A stretch of DNA of 64,000 nt from NCBI RefSeq assembly GCF_954871325.1, contig NC_088776.1, positions 14,322,052 to 14,386,051 of the forward strand. Reading direction: 5' to 3'. Positions within the stretch are counted from its first letter, which is position 1. Each line of letters opens with the position of its first letter. This DNA comes from Gordionus sp. m RMFG-2023. Its lineage: Eukaryota > Nematomorpha > Gordioida > Chordodea > Parachordodidae. Positions 53,860 through 64,000 of the stretch are shown here, piece after piece. The translations under genes and the position numbers were made by a program. The notes beneath the pieces are model-generated. The model worked only from the letters and a program-made list of their open reading frames with translations. It did not search any database and was not told where the DNA came from.

Positions 53860-54520
53860 TATTGTCAATTTTTAACTGTAAAGATGAACACATCTGCAGC
53901 ATAATTTTGTGAATCTTTGTTAAGATTTGCAACTACACATTAACAGCATGTAGTAGATTTCCTTCATGTGAAATCATTCCTAAATATACCTCTGCCATTC
54001 ATTATTGAAAAAAAATTTCAAAATGTTAGGAGAGCTTTTATAATCTTTATTTAGAAATATTTTTCAAAGGTTTATTAAATTTTAAAATTCTATCGATGGC
54101 GGGTATTAGAAACATATCGCAACCAACATAGTGATGACTCAATTCTGTAAATACACTGTTTTTACCAAATTCACTGAGGCATTATTAGATCAGAAATGCA
54201 TTTTATTGATAATCTCGAATCTGCTATATTTACCATTATATGGTTAGCTATGTCTTTGGATTTTTCATTATTTGAAGGGAAAAAATTTAATAGTTTTATT
54301 GAAACGACTTAATTTTGTTGAAATAGCGAAGGATCAAGGGAAATATTAATATTTCCCTTATTAGATGCATCTTAGAATTGCATATGTATGCTTATTTTTC
54401 AAATCGTCAAGAATTGACCTCCTGAATTTAGGTCCTAAAACATTGATGATAGCCTTGATCATTTTTGTTCTACAAGTATAGTTTTCATTTATATTAGTTA
54501 AATATTATGGGGAAAAGATT
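53860..54520 (-). pseudogene. hAT transposase remnant (inverted second copy)
   Basis: The reverse strand repeats the forward copy with about 20 percent difference by eye: CAATAAATTTTATG, AGTTAAAAATTGA, ATGGCAGAGGTATATTTAGG, AAGATTATAAAAGCT and GGGAAATATTAATATTTCCC all have counterparts in 52600-53270. The order is the same in reverse, giving a long imperfect palindrome around 53290-53860. Confidence 0.85.
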
Positions 54521-55007
54521 CTACCAACATTGTGATGATAAGTATCTCTGTGCATGCTGTACTGCGAGATAAGTGATTACAATATCCGCAACTGTAATTA
54601 GATTTGTATTATTTCTTATTTTTATAGTACCTTATTATGTATTTAAACGTGATACGTGATAATCAAGCGCCTATCCCTATAATGTTATACACACACACGG
54701 TAGATTTCCAATTGCGGTCAAAATATATTTTTAATTGCCTTTTTTTATAAAATTTTATCGTAGGTTTTTTGTTATAAATTAATATATTTTAATAAATCAA
54801 AATGTTATTTTATTTTGAAAAATAGTTACCGACTTTGTATTTATATAAACTAATTATAAAAAATAATAGGCGAATAATTAAGTCAAATCAAAATCCCGGC
54901 CGAAGGGCCGCAAATTTTATTTTTTATTAATTTTTATATTTCTACCGCAATATTTATATTTCTTCCGCATAATACTAAATTTCTCCCGCAATTTGAAAAT
55001 GTGGCTA

Positions 55008-55097
55008 CCCATAAAACCAAACCTGAACGATGGCGTGCGAATAGATGGACGCCTAGAACTAAATTGCAGAACTATAATGTCCTGATTCGATTAATGT
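55008..55097 (+). other. Possible host exon fragment, part 2
   Basis: Just right of the hAT, the frame reads THKTKPERWRANRWTPRTK then LQNYNVLIRLM and TAA. It is GC-richer than its surroundings. Joined across the hAT to 52001-52015 it would give a continuous frame after an acceptor (AATAG). The protein is not recognised. Confidence 0.35.
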
Positions 55098-55504
55098 AAC
55101 TTTGGGAGGAATAATGTTATTTACTTAATTATTTTTTATATGCATAAATAAATGGTTATTAAAATAAGGCTTATATTTAATTTTCAGGATAATACTGAAT
55201 GCTCAGATAATTAACTATTGCTCATATAAAACTTAAATTCTCATAACTTAATCATTTATTTAATATTTTTTCTTGGGGAAGCATATTAGGTAACATAATA
55301 TGTTTCACTATTAATTTTGTATTATAAGTAAGGCAATGGCTAAGTAAGATCTGGGTTCAAAATGTATTCCAAATATATCCCCTCTTAAATTTTTTTTTAA
55401 ATAAATTTATTGTAATTATTTTATCAAAATTTTTAATACAATCACATCACATTCACATTCATGAAATCTTTAAAAGAGTATAGGTAAACATATACTGAGA
55501 TTGA

Positions 55505-56810
55505 GGTTGCCAGATTTACTTAAACAAAAAGCGGGAGAATTTAATCTTAATTCAAAAAAAATTTATAAATATTATTTTTACCAGTGATTATTTTATCTAA
55601 TACACAATAGTAAAATAAAGGAAGATCGTATATTATTTTAAAAAATATGAATTAATAGATATACATGCAAAATATTTTTACATATTTTGATTTTTATTCA
55701 TATTTTTTTGGAGATTTTGTTATTAATTAAATTTTTATATTTTGTTAAATATTCCTTAAAATATAATTAATTCCGCTTCTAAAGCTGATAAATCGATTGC
55801 GATCCTTTTTCCAGAAATTTTTCACTAAACTAAATTGCTCTCTGAATCAGCGTTTAACTACAATATAATATTGCATATTTTTTCAAAATTTGGCGAAATT
55901 TATTTGAAAAAAATATCCAGTTTTTATGAGCCAAATTTGAATATTATTATTTTACTCTATAAATAAAGCAAAGAAATCCAGAATCAATTCATTTAATTCA
56001 ATCATATTAAAATTGGTTATTATTAATTCAATTTCCTTGAATTTAAATTTATTATTGAGCTTCATAATACTTAGCTTAGATTTTCCCATTTATTATTTGG
56101 AAATTCATATTTTTTAAAATGCGAAATTGGGTAATGTATTTATTCATAACTAATATTTTAGTAAACACTTTGCCTTTTTTCAAAATTCAAACTTGCGTTA
56201 TCGGCACAAAAACTGTTACATTTGATAGTCAAATGTTAGAATTTTCAAGGCTCTGCACAAGCATAGATGCAATATCCGTCGATTTCTCCTAGTTCGATTG
56301 AAATTTTTTTATTTACTTGAAACACCTCTTTATTATCTTTATTGGGAATGTTTTATTAATTTCGAATATTTGATGCATTCGTTAATAGAGAAATTGGATG
56401 ATTTTCCTTCAAATCGTGCAATCTGTAGATAGAAAACTAAGCGAATGTTTTATCATGTGAGAGATGAATGCCGTTTCGGTTGTTACAGTATTTTCTTCAC
56501 ATAAATTATTGTTTTGAAGTATGTTTGGATATCATTCTATAATTCCCTTTTTAAAAATTGTATATATATTTTTGCCTTGTTAGATGTTTTTTTTTACGGA
56601 ATGGAACTCATAAATTTTATATTGCATATTAATTATACAAATTTAATTTAAACTACTTTCTATAATATAAGATTATAATTAAGTGGATGCCTTGATGATA
56701 CAAATAAATAAATTTTAATTTAATTAAAATTGGTTAATTAAATCAATATATTTATTTACCAATAACATGTAAAATAGTCCTTCGGACAATTTACCCACTT
56801 GCCAACCCTG
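55505..56810. mobile_element. Probable hAT remnant
   Basis: GAGGTTGCCAGATTTACTTA with GCGGGAGAA at the left resembles the tip at 52016; GCCAACCCTG at 56801-56810 is a plausible inverted tip. It carries the reverse-strand transposase fragment related to 2756-2956. No target duplication found. Confidence 0.5.
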
Positions 56811-57326
56811 CTGCAAGCGTTACTACAAAAGACGCGTTACAAGTGTTGTTAAAGTAACGCGCTTTTCAGAAACGGTAACTTAAGCGTGCGATTAAAAATA
56901 GTGATAACGGTAGATCGCTACTAATTTAGAAAGTAACGAAGTAGCACGATACTTTTAATTATATATAATAATTACTCATAAAAATTGTTAAAATGTATTT
57001 ATAACTAATTTTAAAATCATAATCATTAAATTTAATTTTGAAAATTATTTTTAAAAATCTGCTTATAAGTCTAGTTTTAAAAATAATTAAAAATGTCGGC
57101 GATAGAGATTGATATTGAAAATAATTTTGCTACAGATCATATCGACAAAGTAATTTCTCTGGAAAATGATGATGATATGGAATTTCTTTTCCCTGAATTC
57201 GCAAAATATTTTAATATCGATAAAAAAATTATTACAGTATATAAATTTCACTGTAAGATTTGTCGGATTTTTATCATCAAATAAGACTAGTTAGCTTTAA
57301 CGATGAAACATTTCAAAGTTATATAT

Positions 57327-58189
57327 CAGAGACCTGCAGAGATACCATTTGCACGACCCGGCCTGGCCGGATTTTTTTTCAAAAATTTTTTACGGGCCGG
57401 CCCGAGTTTAAAAATTTTAGACCCGGTCCGGCCGAGATATTAAAAAAAAATTTTCTGGGCCCGGCCCGGATTTTTTAAAATTGTATTTGGCCTGGTATAT
57501 AAAAAATTCACCTATTCGGTATTTTATTATATTTTTCGGCGAGTATTATCATTTAATAAGCAAACATATTAGCTAATGTTGTTAAACGGCTCGTTTTGAG
57601 CCGATTTTTAAAAACGTCTCGAAATTTCGATACTATCTTCTATGAACAAAATTTTCTGGCATGTATAATATTTTTCTGGATAAAATACTGAGTTAGCCGT
57701 TTTTAAAAATCGGCTCAAAACGAGCCGTTACTAATTTTATTTCTTTATATTCTAAACAGATATTTAGTATATTACAAATTAATACTATAAAAAATTTGTG
57801 TAAATAATATTTTGAGAATATACTATATTAATTGTATTTATAAAAAAAAAAAAACTGATATTTTAATTAATAAAAAATATAACATATATTATATAATAAT
57901 GTATTTAATCCTTTGCGTATTTATTCCATGGCAGGAAAACTATAATTATATTATGTAATAGATACTATGAGTGTTAGCTAGTGTTAACTTTCACCCAACA
58001 TTATATTAATCATAACTATATATATTCATTATAACCATATCTAATTGACGAATATAATAATTCATGTTGTATAAATTTTTTTTTAAATTTTACGGCCCAG
58101 TCTGGCCCGGGTATTTAAAAAAAAAATTTCAAGCCCAATTCGGGTATATTAATTTAAAATGGGCTTAGGGCCGGGCCTGCAGGTCTCTG
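57327..58189. mobile_element. hAT element, GC-rich termini, 863 bp
   Basis: CAGAGACCTGCAGAGATACC at the left and the inverted CAGAGACCTGCAGGCCCGGC at the right, with a perfect 8-bp duplication TTATATAT (57319-57326, 58190-58197). No transposase remains. A MITE is nested at 57575-57732. Confidence 0.95.
57575..57732. mobile_element. MITE, AAACGGCTCG family, copy 3, nested in hAT
   Basis: AATGTTGTTAAACGGCTCGT at the left and CGGCTCAAAACGAGCCGTTA at the right, inside the 57327-58189 hAT, after the words CATATTAGCT. Confidence 0.9.
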
Positions 58190-59116
58190 TTATATATCAA
58201 ACAAATTTAATATCTTTAAAAGAATCAAAGATGGGTCTATAATAGTTTTTGAGGAATTTATGTGAAAGTTGATTTTCTGGTTCAGTCCAGGTATGTTTCA
58301 ACTGATCATAAGATATTATTTAAGAATTATATTATAAATTAATGATTACAATAAATAATATTAACATTTTTTATCATCGGACTCCTCTATCTAATGATAA
58401 TATATGATAAATTATTATTTGGATGTTTAACATGCTTAAAATTAACCACTGATCTATTTATATATTTATAAATTTTATCTAAACATGCTGGGAAATATTT
58501 ACTTCAATCTTTTCACATTTTAACCAATTTTGTAGGAAATTGGTTCAATAAATAAAATGTTAAAGGGTGGGGACCTGGCTAGTTAGCAAACATGGCCCTC
58601 TATTTATCCCCTACAAAATTTTTAGATCAAAAAGGTCATCTACTATGGATGATTTTTTTGAAATAAATAATAATATTATTGAGAAACATTTGGACCCATT
58701 TTTTTAAATCTAAAAATAAATATACTATGAATATTTTTGATGATTTTTCTTATATAAAAAATGTTTTAAAATGATGCGTTATATATATGATTTTAAAATT
58801 ACTTGATTTTAAAAGTAACTAGTTCTTGATTTATAAGTTTCAAAAGTAACTTTTAACAACATTAAAAAAATACCCCAATTTTCAAAAAAAATACATTTTT
58901 AAAATAACCTTTTTAAGAAATTTATAAAATTGGGGATCGTCCGGGATAGTTTTGTTAGGCTCTTTTTTGTCCAAAATATTTATATCCACGATATTTTAAA
59001 CTTATAAATTAAATTACAAACCAGGTATATATTGGGCCCCCATTAAAAAAAATATTTCAAAAACCCATATTTATTTTATCTTATAACTTATTTATTTTCT
59101 TTTATTTATTTGAGAA

Positions 59117-59212
59117 TCCACATCCTCGGGCCGGTCCTAAAAAATTTTCTAAAAAAAAATATATTTTCTAAAAATCCGGGCAGTGTGCAAGTGGTATCTC
59201 TGCAGGTCCCTG
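59117..59212. mobile_element. hAT end fragment (GC-terminus family)
   Basis: CCTCGGGCCGGTCC, then CCGGGCAGTGTGCAAGTGGT and CTGCAGGTCCCTG, the terminus in reverse orientation; the other end is missing. Confidence 0.65.
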
Positions 59213-59970
59213 ATTTATTCTTTTCTCTTTTATAATTTTTCTTTAGGTTTCAAAATACATTTTTTAATATTTAAGATTTTGAATTAAATTATTTGAGAAT
59301 TAAAAAAAACACTTTTTTGGTTCTAATAATTTTATAATATATTTTATTTTTTTCGTATTTTTGTCTAGACTACATTTTAAAAAATATATTATACGAATAA
59401 AATAAGCTCTTACTTTTTTTAAAAAAAAAAAAATTTAATCTACAAATTGAAAAATAACTATTTGTAAAATAAAATTAAAAAATATAATAATTTATTTTAA
59501 ATTAAAAACCACACAATAAAAATCCTATTTTCTGGGTTCAATTAAGTTCACTACTTTTCCATAATAGTGAGTGAGTAATTATAATATAGCTATTGATTGG
59601 GCAAAAGTTCTTTAATTAGACCTCACATATTCGAATATTTTTTTTGTTTAGATTTTAAATAATCTGTTTTAAAAAAAATTATTGATACATAAGCTTAATG
59701 CCAACAAAATTTTTCGGTTTAAAATTGGATTAACTTATACTGCATTTATAATAAACGTGTTATCTATCGTTCGTTACCTTATGAAGTGCATGTTGTTACA
59801 GCTGATTCAGTTTTAAAATAAAAGCTAAAATAAAGAAGTATTTTATATAATATCTTTTTATCGAATTCACTATTATTTTTATAATCGTATCGCTTATTTT
59901 TTATCAACACATCGCAACTATGTTTTTCATATTTTATGTAGCGTTATCATCATAACCCTGCATTCATAGA
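59213..59970. other. AT-rich, nothing recognised
   Basis: Long A/T runs only; no supported coding segment. Confidence 0.5.
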
Positions 59971-59971
59971 G

Positions 59972-60055
59972 CGCGAATTCGCGGTGAGGTATACAAAATA
60001 TGTTATATTTTTGTATTCTTCGCAGCGAATTTTGTATACTTTGCCGCGAATTGCG
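59972..60055. repeat. Hairpin-forming inverted repeat, about 27-bp arms
   Basis: GAATTCGCGGTGAGGTATAC with AAAAT on the left faces ATTTTGTATACTTTGCCGCG with AATT on the right, separated by about 30 bp. It could be the core of a small MITE or fold as an RNA hairpin. Confidence 0.7.
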
Positions 60056-61460
60056 TTGTGAATTCACGGTAACGTTCCATATTGGCTTTATTTTGTAATG
60101 AGGGTGCGTTACGCGTTTGGTTTTTCTATCGGCATAAATAAATCACTCACATTTCTTTTATTAAACATCAAAGTTTTCAAAAAAACGAATAAATTAAAAT
60201 AAACATTTTTGACATGGTACTTTTCCAGTTGAATTTTTTTTCGAGTCATAAAAACTGGAATCATATCCCTATAGTGATATAAAACAATATTAAAAAATTT
60301 GTTTAGAGTTAAAAAAAATGTTATTTATCCCTCTCTATCAATTTTATCATTTCATGAGAAGTTTTCATTGATTAAGGGTTCGGTCCGATTTATAGCCTAT
60401 CCCAATATTTTAATAAAATATTCATTAAAACGTTTAGATTGTTGTCTGGTTGACTTTCAAAATTTTATTGTATTTGGTTAATTTTTCATTATATAAACAT
60501 ATAAATCCTATATTTTTAGTACTTTCAAATCGGGCAGTTTTTAAAAAAATTTATTCATAATTTTTTTTAAAATGATACCTTTAGGTTTTTTTAAGGTTTG
60601 GTCTGTCAAAAATTTGTTTCAAAATTTTAGAACTATAAACGAGGCTGGAGAAAGGTTAAAGTTTTGAAATCTTTATAAAATAATGTTTTGGCCACATTTT
60701 TGCTTATACATTAAAAAAAAAATTTATCACATGTTTTTTGATAGTTTTAAAATTAAATTTTTTGATATTTTGGACGCAGGAGCAAAATGATTTAGATTTA
60801 TTTTATTATTTATTTTTAAAAAAAAACCAGACATTCCTTTTTATAAATTTTGTTTTTATTATTTTTTTTTTTAAATTTTCTTTTAAAAAAACATATGATT
60901 TCTCTATTATTTTATTTTATTTCATATATTATTTTTTTTGCAAAAATGTCATCATCATAATTTGGTTTTCTCAGAATTCCTATCCAGAAAGATATTTGCT
61001 CTGAAATGAAAGTAATTTTTTTTTCAAAAATATAAAATTCGATTTTTACAAGCACATATTCATGTGATTGGCACATGAGTTACTGGTTTAACATACCTAA
61101 TCTAATCGCTATCAAATCCTTTATTAGTATTTTATGTTGTTATTGTAATTATTTGAAAGAAGCTCTTTTTTTCCCCCAGAGGAAGTTTGAGGGTTAATTA
61201 AATTTTATTTTGTTGAAATTGTAAACAGATTGAGAAAATTTTGGAATCTTGGCTGAAATCTATTTTTAAAAAAATTAATTTAAATACCGATTTTACACCA
61301 ATAATTTAGGGATTGCGTTGTGCCTTAATACTAGTGAAGTTATTCGAAACCGAGTTATGAGTTAAGTTGTACGGGTAGAGCCACGTCTACACATTCTAAA
61401 GACCGCGACCAATATTTTGCACATTTTGGGAGATTCAGCCAAATCCCGTTTGCAAGTTTA
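60056..61460. other. T-rich stretch, nothing recognised
   Basis: Contains 60- to 88-codon open frames of almost pure Phe/Ile/Leu/Lys, explained by composition. Confidence 0.5.
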
Positions 61461-61650
61461 AGGCCGTGTCTTGGTTCGTTTAATTTTTGAAATATTATTT
61501 ATGATTGAACTACGACACCCTATTCTGCTTTGTACATTAAATAAATATATATTTTTCGGTAAAAATGATCTTTACTTATGCCCAATTTTTTAAGGCTGTT
61601 AAAGTATAAACACGATTGTTTAGAAATAAGACGAACTAAAACATGGCCTA
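61461..61650. mobile_element. Small MITE, about 190 bp
   Basis: GGCCGTGTCTTGGTTCGTTT on the left faces GACGAACTAAAACATGGCC on the right in inverted order. Confidence 0.6.
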
Positions 61651-61900
61651 GACTTTTTTCTTGTTCGATTAACTTCAAATTTATGGAATATTAGATTTTT
61701 AGAGAGAATAGCAAAATGTTCCTATTTATCTTTCTGGTAGTGTGCGTATTCAGCTAATTTTAGCGAACTAAAAGCGGCTTAGCCGAGTCTTATACCTATA
61801 GCCCAAATATCGGTTAAAACTAATTAGGCATCAGATAAAAGCTCAGGCTAATCGTCCGTCAGCTTTACTTTAAAAATAAAATAATTACATATATATATAT

Positions 61901-62633
61901 CAGAGACCTGCAAAGATACCATTTGCACGGCCCGGATTTTTTCAAAATTTTTTTACAGCCCGGCCCGGGTTTAAAAATTTTAGACCCAGCCCGGATATTT
62001 AAAAAAAATGTTTTGGGCTTGTTTAAAATTATATTCGACCTGGTATATACAAAAAATTTACCTATTTGGTATTTTATCATATTTTTCAGCTAGTATTATC
62101 ATTTAATAAGCAAGCATATTAGCTAATGTTGTTAAACGGCTCGTTTTGAGCTTGACTAAGCCTCGAAATTTCGATACTATATGTCTAGACCTTTGTTCCT
62201 TCTATGAGCAAAATTTTCAGGATTGCGTAATATTTTTCTGGATAAAAAACTGAGTTAGCCGTTTTTAAAAATGAGGCGTTTTAACAACACTATTTTATTT
62301 TTTTATTATAAACAGATATTTAATATATTATAAATTGATACTATAAAAAATTTGTGTAAATAATATTTTGAAAATATACTATATTATTAATTGTATTTAT
62401 AAAAAAATAAAACTGATAATTTAATTAAAAAAATGTTACATATATTATATAATAATGTATTTAATCCTTTTGTATTTATTCCATGGCAGAAAAACTGTAA
62501 TTATATTAATCATAACTATATATAATCATTATAACTATCTAATTGACGAATATAATAATTTATGTTCGGGTTTAAAAAAAAAATTTTCAGACCCGGCCCG
62601 GGTATATTTTAAATATTTAAAATACGGCTCGGC
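61901..62633. mobile_element. hAT element, GC-rich termini, right end truncated
   Basis: CAGAGACCTGCAAAGATACC at 61901 and GC-rich inner repeats; the right side stops at TACGGCTCGGCC without a tip. Its interior matches 57327-58189 almost throughout, including the nested MITE. Confidence 0.88.
62125..62292. mobile_element. MITE, AAACGGCTCG family, copy 4, nested in hAT
   Basis: AATGTTGTTAAACGGCTCGT at the left and TTTTAACAACACT at the right, at the same hAT position as copy 3. Confidence 0.88.
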
Positions 62634-62775
62634 CAAATAAGTGATAATTAAGGTGAGGAGTTGACGGTCTATTAGCCGAGCTCCTTAGCCAATACATAAT
62701 TTATGAATAATTAAGTAGCCGATTTTTCGGCTAAGCCTAATTAGGCTTAGTTGAGTTTTTAGCCAATTACGAAGA

Positions 62776-63590
62776 AATATAAGCAATAAATATTGGCATA
62801 GGCTTCGCAATTTGTACCTCAAATTCGTCCATCAAATTTACTCCTCATTCATAGTGAAGAAAAAATACATCTAATATGGCTTAGGGAAACATTATCTGTA
62901 TCACCATAATTTTTAGAGACTGGGGATAGGGTCATATACCCAAAAAGTTGAAAGGACTGCCGTAAATTAAAACTAATTTTCTTAGCAAGTGATATTATAA
63001 AGTTCTAACGAAGGAATTTAAAATAATTTGATGACTTTTTCTGATAAAAATTTTGCGGTGATGGATAATCATTATACTTACGCGGCTTTGACCTAATATA
63101 ATAACGTTTAAAATTAAATCGTTTATGTAAATATACTAAAATTCTTTGTTTTTTTCTTCTTCTTTAAAATTTTAGAAATGTTAGAGAACTGATTCTAGAG
63201 GGATTTTAATATAATTCTTAGAATTGGAATCCTTGGAGCAGGATGACAACATAATGCTTCTAGTTCCTCTAGGTCCTTTTTTGAAAATTTGAATATACTT
63301 ATAGAATAAGTTATTCAATTCAAAAAAATATAAGATAGAATAGTTTGCTACAATTTTTTTATTATCACAATATTGATTGCACTTAAAAATAAATGTTATC
63401 TGAATTTTAAACTAATATATTTTATTAAAAATAGCATATAAGTACATTATCTTATAAAAAATCATATACTACAATATTTTAGAAATAAAAAAATAGGTGC
63501 TACGATCTCCCTTACTCCTACAATATTTTCAATTTGAACAAAACGACTTTTTTTAGTAAGACTTAATTAAGTAATAAATGCTAGTTGACA
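62776..63590. other. Intergenic, nothing firmly recognised
   Basis: 63185-63290 has degenerate GGAACC/AGTTCC words like those near 35.5 and 41.5 kb; otherwise AT-rich. Confidence 0.45.
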
Positions 63591-63637
63591 GCACTGTTAG
63601 ATTACTTTATAATGTGTTTTTTTTTTTTTTTTTCTCT

Positions 63638-64000
63638 TTAGCTTTCACCTTTTCTGGTGGTAAGCTCCTTCAACATCTCTCTCCACTTTATGTTATTCGT
63701 ACAATCTCTTTTATCTATTTTATACTTCTTTATATTGGCTCTAACTTTATGGCCCCATTGAAGTTTTGGCCTTCCTCTTTTACGTTTGCCCATCACTTCC
63801 AATCTTTCAACTTTATTTCCTATGTAGTTCATAGGCCTTCTCATTGTGTGCCCATACCACCTAAGTCTGTTTACCATTAACTTAGTCTTAATGGGCACTA
63901 CCTTTAAACTATTTAGTATTCTTGTACTGCGCACCTTAACCTTTCTTGTTACCCCAGCAATCATCCTCAGCATTCTCATCTCCATAGTTTGTAGACTTCT
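63638..64000 (-). pseudogene. LINE C-terminal fragment, continues past window
   Basis: The reverse strand reads EMRMLRMIAGVTRKVKVRST, NRLRWYGHTMRRPMNYIG and GKRKRGRPKLQW, the standard C-terminal tail of many animal LINE reverse transcriptases (RWYGH...GRPK). 115 codons are open from 63985 to 63638. The reverse transcriptase core would lie to the right of the window, so whether the full copy is intact is unknown. It differs from the dead LINE at 6.9-7.9 kb in sequence but shares the tail layout. Confidence 0.85.

Larger units (their letters stand above)
52016..55010. mobile_element. hAT element with internal inverted duplication
   Basis: The left tip is CAGGGTTGCCATATCTCC followed by GCGGGAGA words; the right end mirrors it with TCTCCCGCAATTTG and possibly GGCTACCC. 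Inside, about 52480-53290 and about 53860-54520 are inverted copies of one transposase segment. The right boundary is uncertain: TGTGGCTA at 52008-52015 and 55000-55007 could be an 8-bp duplication, which would end the element at 54999. Confidence 0.75.
56813..58865. mobile_element. Possible older hAT split by a younger one
   Basis: GCGTTACTACAAAAGACGCG and AAAGTAACGCGC at the left, AAAAGTAACTTTTAACAAC at the right. At 57093-57284 a 63-codon start (SAIEIDIENNFATDHIDKVI, ending YKFHCKICRIF) looks like an acidic leader into a BED-type zinc finger. The finger is broken by the insertion at 57327; on the far side the same reading resumes with NKFNIFKRIK-like residues. Confidence 0.45.
61740..62775. 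mobile_element. Second copy of the GTCCGTCAGC foldback family, split by a hAT
   Basis: AGGCTAATCGTCCGTCAGC at about 61842 and, inverted, GACGGTCTATTAGCC at about 62662 flank the hAT. GGCTAAGCCTAATTAGGCTT at about 62726 matches 1301-1320 beyond the first element. Outer limits are approximate. Confidence 0.6.

Noticed and set aside
60738-61004. 88-codon hydrophobic frame
   Set aside because: Nearly pure Phe/Ile/Leu from T-rich DNA; no start context, no conserved motif.

Overview
The window is strongly AT-rich DNA from an animal. It holds parts of two single-copy nuclear genes with GT-AG introns, both on the + strand, in a dense population of DNA transposons. The organism cannot be named from the sequence. 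The protein matches and the transposon mix suit an invertebrate, perhaps an arthropod, but that is a guess.

Host genes. The C-terminal half of SMC5 (SMC5/6 DNA-repair ATPase) occupies 1647-12197 in eight exons; its ATP-binding N-terminal half lies upstream of the window. The mitochondrial ribosomal protein mL45 gene (MRPL45) occupies 40938-47602 in five exons, with its transit-peptide exon not found. A possible third host gene around 51.6-55.1 kb is only hinted at. SMC5 introns carry foldback repeats, a dead LINE and a hAT element; the large MRPL45 intron carries a 1.85-kb inverted-repeat transposon.

Main find. Positions 14186-40604 are one 26.4-kb transposon flanked by a perfect 9-bp target duplication, CTACCCTAC. 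It encodes a MULE-type DDE transposase preceded by an OTU protease-like domain and a broken PHD-like finger (25852-28893, minus). Its outer inverted repeats consist of a satellite-like array (about 29 units on the left, 3 on the right), then a tRNA-like segment, then an AT-rich stretch. At each inner end sits a copy of a small zinc-knuckle/SR-rich gene, intact at 36944-37438 and decayed at 25241-25813. The architecture recalls the Drosophila Foldback/NOF elements: MULE transposase, tandem-repeat inverted termini and a 9-bp duplication. The OTU domain, the paired knuckle genes and the palindromic cassette after each of them are unusual. The element's right end is 333 bp upstream of the first recognised MRPL45 exon.

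The rest (47.6-64 kb) is mostly nested repeats: several hAT families, one of them with GC-rich termini and many copies throughout the window; a hAT whose transposase remnant is present as an inverted duplication; at least four copies of one MITE family, two nested at the same site of two hAT copies; and a LINE fragment running off the right edge. No rRNA gene, CRISPR array or intact tRNA gene was seen.
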